Assembly: GCA_018381235.1 (NCBI GenBank)
Contig: JAGZSF010000010.1
Coordinates: 227,620-291,619 of the forward strand
Direction: 5' to 3'
DNA from: Collinsella sp.
GTDB lineage: Bacteria; Actinomycetota; Coriobacteriia; Coriobacteriales; Coriobacteriaceae
DNA length: 64,000 nucleotides
Shown here: positions 58,372-64,000 of the stretch, piece by piece
Position numbering within the stretch: the first letter of the stretch is position 1
Layout: every line of letters starts with the position of its first letter
Program-made: the position numbers and the translations under genes
The notes under the pieces: model-generated
Databases searched by the model: none
Seen by the model: the letters and a program-made list of their open reading frames with translations, nothing else
What the model was told of the DNA's origin: nothing

Positions 58372-60087
58372 CTATTGTGCCGAGCCCGCAACGGGCTCAA
58401 AATGCTTGTCCTTCACGGCTGCCGCCAAGCGATCGGCCAGATTGCGTACGCGCGGGTCCAGACGTGCAGCGCCCGGGTTGACAAAGAAGCGGGCCGTGCA
58501 GTCCATGATGCGGCCGGTGATGACCAGGTCGTTGTCGCGCAGTGTGGCACCCGTGGCGGTAATATCCACGATGCGGTCGGTCATGCCAACAATGGGGCCC
58601 AGCTCGATATTGCCGTGCAGCGAAACGATATCGGCATTCACGCCGCGCTCGGCATACCAGGCACTCGCGATGCGCGGATACTTGGTGGCCACGCGAAGCG
58701 ACCCACGACGGGCATAGTTGTGCTCGGCCTGGCCGGCGCGCCACGCGGGCTCTGCCTCGATAAACGTGCACAGGCCGTAGCCCAGATCGACCAGCTGCAG
58801 CAGGTTGAGGTCTGCCTCGATAAGCGAATCCCAACCGCAGATGCCGCAATCGGCACCGCCGCAGCCCACAAAGGCGGGCGCATCGCTGGGGCGCACGATG
58901 ACAAACTCGATATCGCCGACCGTGCCCTCGCCGGCCTGTGTGTCGCGGCCGCGCACGATGAGGTGACGACCGGGATCGCGCAGCTCCGAGACATCCAAGC
59001 CCGCGGCCTCGAGCACGTCGAGTGTGTCGGCCTTAAGCGAGCCCTTGGGCACGGCGATGCGCAGCGGACCCTCGGCGCCACGGCCCGCGGCGTGATCGCC
59101 ATCGGAAGCAGCGTCCTCGGCCGAGGTGTGCGCGGCCTCTAGACGCTCGAGCGAAAAGGCGAAGCCCGCCGCCGGCACCTCGATGCCGTCGCCAAATGCA
59201 CCGGTAAAGATGGAGTCGTAGCGTCCGCCCGAACCCACCGGATCGGGCAGGCCGCCGGCATAGGCCTTAAAGACCAGACCCGTGTAGTAATCAAACGAGT
59301 TCATGATGGAGAAGTCGAAGGACAGCACCTGGGCGTCCTCGGGAGCCAGGCCCTCGACCAGGGCACGCAGCTCGCGCGTGAGCGGCGCGACAATGCCCAC
59401 CGCCGCCAGAAGCGCGTCGACGCGGTCGAGTACCTCAGCGCCGCCGTGCAAGCGCGGCAGCTCGCTGATGGCAGCCTTGACGGCCTCGGGCTCGGCGCTT
59501 GCCGCCACACGGGCATCGAGGCCCACAAAGTCGTTGGCGTGTACGCAACGCAATGCCTCGGCAGCCAGTTCGCGATCCCCACAGGCCGCGAGCAGTTCCT
59601 TAAACGGACGAACGCTGCCCGCAATAATGCGCGCATCGGGCAGCGCCAGCTTGCGCATGGCCTCCGCCACCAGCGAGACGATCTCGACATCGCCCGCGGT
59701 GTCGCCCACACCGATAAGCTCAAAACCCAACTGCGTAAACTGACGCGAGCCGCCGGCATTGCGCTGGCACTCGCGAACCACCGGCGCCTCGTAGCGAAGG
59801 CGCAGCGGCAGATCGGCCGCGCGCATGCGTGTCGAAACCAGGCGAACAATCGGCAGCGTGTTGTCAGGACGAACCACCAGCAGGCGACCGTCGTCATCAA
59901 AGAGCTTAAACGGGGTGTCCGCAATGCGGCCACCCTCCTCGAGAGAGCCCTTGTCCTCGAGCAGCGGCGTCTCGACCGGCAGGTAATGATGCTCCCTAAA
60001 GCAGCCCTTCACCGTACATGCGATCTCCTCGCGCGCCTGAGCCTCCTCGGGCAATATGTCCCGGAATCCCCACGGTGTGGCCGTCAT
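58372..60087 (-). CDS. hisZG: HisZ-HisG fusion: ATP phosphoribosyltransferase regulatory and catalytic subunits in one chain
   Basis: First and feedback-controlled step of histidine synthesis. 571 aa. Residues about 1-316 are a HisRS-like HisZ domain (TPWGFRDILPEEA, LLVVRPDNTLPIVRLVSTRM, QFTQLGFELIG, VGSGGRYDSIFTG). An acidic Ala-rich linker runs about 317-339. From about 340 a short-form HisG domain follows (LRIAVPKGSLKADTLDVLEA, RVATKYPRIASAWY, VGMTDRIVDITATG). HisZ and short HisG are usually separate proteins forming a hetero-octamer. An unusual Cys cluster (C409, C414, C417) replaces the usual GAADLGIVG-type loop. The regulatory ACT domain of long HisG is absent, as expected. Confidence 0.94.
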   Translation of the reverse strand: MTATPWGFRDILPEEAQAREEIACTVKGCFREHHYLPVETPLLEDKGSLEEGGRIADTPFKLFDDDGRLLVVRPDNTLPIVRLVSTRMRAADLPLRLRYEAPVVRECQRNAGGSRQFTQLGFELIGVGDTAGDVEIVSLVAEAMRKLALPDARIIAGSVRPFKELLAACGDRELAAEALRCVHANDFVGLDARVAASAEPEAVKAAISELPRLHGGAEVLDRVDALLAAVGIVAPLTRELRALVEGLAPEDAQVLSFDFSIMNSFDYYTGLVFKAYAGGLPDPVGSGGRYDSIFTGAFGDGIEVPAAGFAFSLERLEAAHTSAEDAASDGDHAAGRGAEGPLRIAVPKGSLKADTLDVLEAAGLDVSELRDPGRHLIVRGRDTQAGEGTVGDIEFVIVRPSDAPAFVGCGGADCGICGWDSLIEADLNLLQLVDLGYGLCTFIEAEPAWRAGQAEHNYARRGSLRVATKYPRIASAWYAERGVNADIVSLHGNIELGPIVGMTDRIVDITATGATLRDNDLVITGRIMDCTARFFVNPGAARLDPRVRNLADRLAAAVKDKHFEPVAGSAQ

Positions 60088-60122
60088 CTGGTGAGCCTCC
60101 TCATGCTGTGTTTCATATAGAA

Positions 60123-60155
60123 CAGAAGACCGGCATAGCTCCGCCGGTCTTCTGG
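60123..60155 (-). terminator. Hairpin upstream of the his operon
   Basis: AGAAGACCGGC (60124-60134) and GCCGGTCTTCT (60143-60153) form an 11-bp perfect stem with an 8-nt loop. On the minus strand it is followed by GTTCTATATG, so it could end transcripts from the PTS operon or act as a leader stem of hisZG; a TATGCT -10-like box lies just upstream of it. Confidence 0.7.
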
Positions 60156-60256
60156 GTACTTTAGCATACTAGAGTGTTTGCGGGGAAAATCCATCGCAGC
60201 CGCTCACGCCGTATTCATTTGGAAACATAGGGCAGATCGCCGCAACCCAAACCCGC

Positions 60257-61093
60257 CTAGGCGCCAATCGCACGACGATACTCTGCCATTACCTGCGCAT
60301 CGGCAGCTGCGGGATCGGCGAAATAGCGCCCGTCATAGGTCTCGGCCGAAACAACTCCGCGATAGCCGCGCGCCACCAGCCTATCCAGGTCGGCGCGCAT
60401 ATCGCGGTCGCCGTCACCCCAGGCAAGATGCGTCGTGCCATCTGCCGCAACATCGACAAAATGCACGTGGGCGACATCTTCGCCAAGCAGATCGAAATAA
60501 TCGTCGATGGTATCCCCTGCCACCGCCATAGCGCCCAAATCCAGACACGCCTTAAGTGCCGGATGATCAACTGCCTCGATCATGCGCTTCGTGTCGGCCG
60601 CCGAGTTCACGATCATCGACTCAACCGGCTGTAGGGCCTCGAGCACCAGTCGCACGCCGCGCTCTCCCGCATGCTCGGCAATCGCACGCAGCATCGAGGC
60701 GCTGCGACCCCACGCGTCCTCGATCGGCTCGTTCAAAAATGCCCAGCCGCTCGAGACCATGACCTGCTCGGCTCCAAGTTCCTCCGCAATATCCACAACG
60801 TTCTTAAAGTACGCGAGCGTGCGGGCACGCGCCTCATTCCCACGCGCCGCGATATTCCACGGCTTGGGGTTGTTCTGTTCGGGACAAAGCCCCACAATCC
60901 GAACCCCATACCGCTGCGACAGCTCCCGCACCTGCTCGAGCGAATCGTATCCATGGCAATCGACATACAGATGCATCGCCCCGGTCCAAAGCTCGCAACA
61001 CGTGTAGCCCGAGGCCGCTGCCGAAGAAAAGAATTCCTCAAGGTCAAAATAACGATGGCTGATATTCATGACGGCAAGCTGCGGATACTCCAT
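60257..61093 (-). CDS. Sugar phosphate isomerase/epimerase-family TIM barrel, FrlC-like
   Basis: 278 aa from the ATG at 61093 (MEYPQLAVMN), with AAAGG 8 nt upstream. AP-endonuclease-2/xylose-isomerase-like fold: GYTCCELWTGAMHLY, IVGLCPEQNNPKPWN, LVLEALQPVESMIVNSAAD, ACLDLGAM, HVHFVD and VSAETYD give the Glu, Asp, His and Glu metal ligands. The PE-N---P-N and LE-L-P-ES--V--A-D patterns match E. coli FrlC (fructoselysine 3-epimerase) as I recall it. Last gene of the PTS operon; a hairpin separates it from IID. Another ketose 3-epimerase or isomerase is the alternative. Confidence 0.8.
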   Translation of the reverse strand: MEYPQLAVMNISHRYFDLEEFFSSAAASGYTCCELWTGAMHLYVDCHGYDSLEQVRELSQRYGVRIVGLCPEQNNPKPWNIAARGNEARARTLAYFKNVVDIAEELGAEQVMVSSGWAFLNEPIEDAWGRSASMLRAIAEHAGERGVRLVLEALQPVESMIVNSAADTKRMIEAVDHPALKACLDLGAMAVAGDTIDDYFDLLGEDVAHVHFVDVAADGTTHLAWGDGDRDMRADLDRLVARGYRGVVSAETYDGRYFADPAAADAQVMAEYRRAIGA

Positions 61094-61110
61094 CTTGTCC
61101 ACCTTTCGGC

Positions 61111-61146
61111 AAAAGGGCGCCGCAGCACAGTGTGCGCGACGCCCCC
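61111..61146 (-). terminator. Attenuator-like hairpin between IID and the epimerase gene
   Basis: On the minus strand, GGGCGTCGCGCAC pairs with GTGCTGCGGCGCCC (two interruptions), followed by TTTTGCC. It may lower expression of the last gene relative to the PTS genes. Confidence 0.65.
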
Positions 61147-61176
61147 TCTTACATTATTCTCATTATGACGGATGCC

Positions 61177-62013
61177 CTACTGAACACCAAGCACTCCAAA
61201 GAACGCGCCGGCGATACTCACGAGCAGGATCACGAGCATGATGACCAGCGGATTCATCTTCTTCTTGAGCATGAGATAGACGATTCCAAACAGCCCCATC
61301 GTGACAAAGCCCGGGAAGATTCCGTTGAGCAGCTCGGCGAGCGTCTGAGCACCATCGCCCGCACCGACCATGAGCGGAATGTCCACGGTCACCATCTCCA
61401 TGGTCATAGCACCGATCACCATGGCGCCCATGATGGAGGCCATCTTGACGATCGTGTCCATAATGCCCGATTCCTGGACCTTGCTGATCATGTCCGAGCC
61501 AAAGCGATATCCCACAAACGTCAGCAGGTAACGGATGATGTAGTGAGGGACGTTGAACACGAGCAGGAACAAAATCGGGCCAAGAATAGAGCCCTGCAGC
61601 GCCAGCGACGTGCCGACACCCGTTGCCAAAATTCGCAGCGTGCCCCAGTAGAAGGCATCGCCCACGCCGGACAGCGGTCCCATCAAAGCAAGCTTGACAT
61701 TAGAGATCGCGCTCGTGTCAAAGCTATCGTCAGTAGCGTTGACCTCCTCCATTGCAGCGGCGATGGACATGGGGAGCGTCGAGATGTACGGCGTGACGTT
61801 ATAGAGCTCCATATGGCGCTTGAGGGCGGCCTTAAAGTCCGCATCCTGCGGATACAGCTTGCGAAGGATCGGCATAAGGGCCCACATAAAGCCGATATGG
61901 CCCATACGCTCGTAGTTCCAGGAATGCTCATAGGGAATCGAGCGCCAGAACAGCTTCTTAAGGTCTGCGCGGGAAATCAGCCCGTCGTAAGAAGACTCAA
62001 ACTTAAAACTCAT
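61177..62013 (-). CDS. PTS mannose-family enzyme IID
   Basis: Membrane subunit with IIC, 278 aa from the ATG at 62013 (MSFKFESSYDGLI). LFWRSIPYEHSWNYERMGHIGFMWALMPILRKLY is the family N-terminus, and LALMGPLSGVGDAFYWGTLRI (about 109-129) is diagnostic. Two or three C-terminal membrane helices close the protein. The start codon lies inside the end of IIC (11-nt overlap), so it is translationally coupled. Confidence 0.95.
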   Translation of the reverse strand: MSFKFESSYDGLISRADLKKLFWRSIPYEHSWNYERMGHIGFMWALMPILRKLYPQDADFKAALKRHMELYNVTPYISTLPMSIAAAMEEVNATDDSFDTSAISNVKLALMGPLSGVGDAFYWGTLRILATGVGTSLALQGSILGPILFLLVFNVPHYIIRYLLTFVGYRFGSDMISKVQESGIMDTIVKMASIMGAMVIGAMTMEMVTVDIPLMVGAGDGAQTLAELLNGIFPGFVTMGLFGIVYLMLKKKMNPLVIMLVILLVSIAGAFFGVLGVQ

Positions 62014-62794
62014 CGAACCCACTCCCAATCGCAGGATCCTCGGTTGCCGCTGCAGGCTGCTCCGCCTTTTTCTTGTCACCCAAAACCGTCATCGCAACGA
62101 CAATGATCGCGGCAAAGATCGCCACGCCCGTCGTGCTAATGCCAAAGTAGGCGACGAGGAAGAAGCCAGCGAAGAAGAACGGCGCCACAGTCTTGTTCAT
62201 AATCATCTGGGCCAGCATCGCAAAGCCGAGTGCAGGCAAGAAGGCGGCGGCGACATCCATGCCGGTCTGAACGAAATCGGGGATGATGTTGAGCAGGCTG
62301 GCAACAGCATCGGCGCCAAAGAAGAATGCCAGGGGAATAATCAGCAGGCCGCACCAGCTCTGCGCGTAACCGGCGATGAGCATGTTGCGCGTGATGGCCT
62401 TGGTGTCTCCGTCCTCGACGTTTTTGTCGATACGGTGCACCAGCAGCAGCATCACCGGCTGGCCCAGGGCGGTATCGAGCGCCAGGACGATCGTTGCGAT
62501 AGGAATGCCCAGGGTCAGGGCCGCCGAAGCGTCCGCGCCGGCCTGCATGGCAAGGGATACGCCCAGGATAGTGCCGGAAATCGTATCGGGCGGGTTATAG
62601 GCGCCGACCGAGATGGCGCCGACCATGGCAAGCTCCATCGTGGCGCCCATGATCGTGCCGGTCACCATGTCGCCCATGACAAGGCCAACCAGAGGTCCGA
62701 GCACGATCGGGCGCTGGAGGTAGCTCGTGCCCGTCAGCCACTCGGAATAACCCAAAAGGGCAATCAGGAAAATCAGGATTGTCTTGATAACCAT
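62003..62794 (-). CDS. PTS mannose-family enzyme IIC
   Basis: Permease subunit of 263 aa. GPLVGLVMGDMVTGTIMGATMELAM (about 31-55) and VGAYNPPDTISGTILGV (about 63-79) are typical of mannose/sorbose-family IIC. The C-terminal part is hydrophilic (DKKKAEQPAAATEDPAIG). It follows IIB by 8 nt. Confidence 0.95.
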   Translation of the reverse strand: MVIKTILIFLIALLGYSEWLTGTSYLQRPIVLGPLVGLVMGDMVTGTIMGATMELAMVGAISVGAYNPPDTISGTILGVSLAMQAGADASAALTLGIPIATIVLALDTALGQPVMLLLVHRIDKNVEDGDTKAITRNMLIAGYAQSWCGLLIIPLAFFFGADAVASLLNIIPDFVQTGMDVAAAFLPALGFAMLAQMIMNKTVAPFFFAGFFLVAYFGISTTGVAIFAAIIVVAMTVLGDKKKAEQPAAATEDPAIGSGFDEF

Positions 62795-62802
62795 GATGGC
62801 CC

Positions 62803-63273
62803 CTAACCGATGACCTTCGCGGCGTCAGTCTTCGCATCTGCCGGAATCATCTGAATGAACAGCTCATAGCCCTCGCCGAGCAGCTCTTTGACGTATGCCT
62901 CGTTTTCGGGCGTGAGAAATACGCTGGTCGAGACCTGGCGGGCGTCCTCGCTAAAGGCAACATTGCCGAGGTTGATCTTCTTGATCCCCATCGCCTTGGC
63001 GACGGCACCGGCCTGCTGGATCGTCTCGCAAACCACGAAGAGCTTGTACTTGTCGGTCACACCGCTCTGGAGCGCCTTGACGGCGTCCTCGGTGTTTTTG
63101 ACAACGACCTTGCAGCCCTCCGGCTTTGCAAGGGATAGAGCTTGCAGGCGAAGCTTGTCATTGAGGACCGTGTCGCTCACCAGCAGGATGCAGTCGGCAC
63201 CCAGAGCCGAGGTCCAGCTAACGGCAACCTGGCCGTGAAGCAGTCGATAATCTACACGAATCACCTGAATCAT
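62803..63273 (-). CDS. PTS mannose-family enzyme IIB
   Basis: Cytoplasmic phosphocarrier of 156 aa. The phosphohistidine is in VDYRLLHGQVAVSW (His14), with the conserved Arg before it. ADCILLVSDTVLNDKLRLQAL and KINLGNVAFSEDARQ follow the mannose IIB pattern. RBS AGGGAG precedes the ATG at 63273. Confidence 0.95.
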   Translation of the reverse strand: MIQVIRVDYRLLHGQVAVSWTSALGADCILLVSDTVLNDKLRLQALSLAKPEGCKVVVKNTEDAVKALQSGVTDKYKLFVVCETIQQAGAVAKAMGIKKINLGNVAFSEDARQVSTSVFLTPENEAYVKELLGEGYELFIQMIPADAKTDAAKVIG

Positions 63274-63290
63274 GATGTGCTCCCTAGTGG

Positions 63291-63707
63291 TTAAAACTCA
63301 TCGAGTTCGGCCTGCCCCAGCAGGTCGTTGACGTACTTGACCTTGGTGTCGTCCGCCTCGACGATCTGGCGAATGGCCTCATCGATCGGGGTGGATTCGG
63401 GCACGAACAGCAGCTGAATAAGGAGCGGCAGGTTCATATTGGTCACCAGATGCGTGTTGGGACGCGTCTGGACGATCTTGGTGAACTCGTTGTTGACACT
63501 GCCGCCAAAGAGGTCGGTGCAAACGACGACCTCATCGTCCGCCGCAAAGCCGTTCAGAATCGCTGCGGCCTCCTTGGTCAGGTCCTCGTTTCCGTCGACA
63601 TACATAGAGAGCGCATGGACGTTTTCGCGCTCGCCGGAAAGCAGGCCGATGCTCTCGACGATTCCAGACGCAAAATGGGCATGGGATGCAACGATAAACT
63701 GCCTCAT
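63291..63707 (-). CDS. PTS mannose-family enzyme IIA
   Basis: 138 aa from the ATG at 63707 (MRQFIVASHAHFASG). The phosphorylated His is His9 or His11 in IVASHAHFASG. VCTDLFGGSVNNEFTK is the second family motif. It is separate from IIB, unlike E. coli ManX where they are fused. RBS AAAGGG lies upstream. A hairpin with a T-run separates it from the SIS gene. Confidence 0.93.
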   Translation of the reverse strand: MRQFIVASHAHFASGIVESIGLLSGERENVHALSMYVDGNEDLTKEAAAILNGFAADDEVVVCTDLFGGSVNNEFTKIVQTRPNTHLVTNMNLPLLIQLLFVPESTPIDEAIRQIVEADDTKVKYVNDLLGQAELDEF

Positions 63708-63736
63708 TCGATTCCCCTTTCTTGCGAATTTCGGCA

Positions 63737-63767
63737 TAAAAATGCCCGGACGCATGCGCCCGGGCAG
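63737..63767 (-). terminator. Partial terminator between the SIS gene and the PTS genes
   Basis: On the minus strand, TGCCCGG and CCGGGCA form a 7-bp stem around a self-complementary GCGCATGCG-type loop, followed by TTTTTATG. It may tune expression of the PTS genes relative to the SIS gene. Confidence 0.7.
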
Positions 63768-63801
63768 GGCGCTTCTTAATCAGTAGCTTATTTGTCACCG
63801 A

Positions 63802-64000
63802 TTAGTAGTCGAACTGGTGATAGTAACGACGGTAGTTGAGGTTGTGCTTGGTGACCGTCTCGTAGTAAGCGGCAAGGCGATCGGTGATCAGCGAGGAGAG
63901 GATCCACGGGGAGACGATGACGCGGAACTCGTCGTCAAGGCCGGGGATCGCGAACTCGGCGGTGTCGATGATGTTGATGTCGGTGTCGCCGGTCACGCCG
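63802..64000 (-). CDS. C-terminus of a SIS-domain sugar-phosphate enzyme (partial), FrlB/GfrF/AgaS-like
   Basis: Only the last 66 codons are in the window; the frame continues past 64000. The visible part (INIIDTAEFAIPGLDDEFR ... SSLITDRLAAYYETVT) ends NLNYRRYYHQFDY. SIS-family isomerases and deglycases such as FrlB commonly end with a TDRLAxYYE helix and a RRYYxxxxY tail, so this is probably a SIS deglycase or isomerase acting on the PTS product. Enzyme type cannot be fixed without the N-terminal part. Confidence 0.7.
   Translation of the reverse strand, partial: GVTGDTDINIIDTAEFAIPGLDDEFRVIVSPWILSSLITDRLAAYYETVTKHNLNYRRYYHQFDY

Noticed and set aside
56815..59142. 775-aa plus-strand open frame
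   Set aside because: Runs antisense across hisD and hisZG; no protein-like features.
60088..60256. T-box or His leader peptide for the his operon
   Set aside because: No T-box consensus and no short ORF with a run of His codons.
1..64000. CRISPR array, prophage or transposase genes
   Set aside because: No regularly spaced repeat-spacer pattern and no phage structural, integrase or transposase protein was seen; the repeats are dispersed palindromes.

Overview
The window is high-GC, densely coded DNA. The gene set suggests a gut coriobacterium, most likely Collinsella or a close relative (Actinomycetota, Coriobacteriia). Grounds are several PTS operons, Mn-dependent pyrophosphatase, a HisZ-HisG fusion, an archaeal-style topoisomerase I, and Tat and Hyp genes together. 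The genus is inferred from gene content and style; I ran no database search. Sixty-five protein genes and one tRNA are supported. The first gene (tmk) and the last (a SIS-domain sugar enzyme) run off the window.

Layout. 1-9 kb: tmk, a zinc-ribbon membrane protein, topA, then hypB, hypA, tatC and tatA, a STAS protein and a PLP aminotransferase. 9-13.4 kb: a small unknown protein, nhaA, ppaC, ROK glucokinase. 13.6-18.3 kb: a cellobiose-type PTS (IIA, IIB, IIC) with a GH1 6-phospho-beta-glucosidase and a divergent GntR/UTRA regulator. 18.4-24.5 kb: manA, pcrA, uppP, uspA. 24.7-28.2 kb: a HipBA-type module with three operator-like repeats and a BceRS-like two-component pair. 28.4-32 kb: aminotransferase and ornithine-cyclodeaminase-like genes divergent from a PucR regulator. 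32-44.8 kb: an unknown protein, purH, a GNAT enzyme, a DUF2207 membrane protein, gluQ, a metallophosphoesterase, a UBA-like/DUF4342 membrane protein in operon with a second two-component system, an orphan galactitol-type IIB with a VOC protein, a TPR-like membrane protein and tRNA-Leu(TAA). 45-50.6 kb: ppx/gppA, an FtsB/DivIC-like gene, eno, mazG, yfcE and a LarC C-terminal-like gene. 51-60 kb: a complete histidine pathway (hisZG-D-C-B-H-A-F-I-E on the minus strand, PHP-type hisK convergent). 60-64 kb: a mannose-family PTS (IIA-IIB-IIC-IID) between a SIS-domain protein and an FrlC-like epimerase.

The two most interesting aspects are these. (1) The 60-64 kb operon combines a mannose-type PTS, a FrlB/GfrF-like SIS protein and an FrlC-like TIM-barrel epimerase, which fits uptake and deglycation of Amadori compounds such as fructoselysine or an isomer. 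(2) The intergenic DNA is full of structured repeats. One 68-70 bp palindromic element occurs four times. A GGGGAC/GGGGTCA REP-like group resembles RAYT-associated repeats. At least five long nested inverted repeats, with arms up to 30 bp and perfect, are each seen once here. Several sit between convergent genes, two sit inside the histidine operon, and two stand-alone membrane-protein genes are flanked by same-orientation repeat copies. No CRISPR array, prophage, transposase gene or rRNA was seen.
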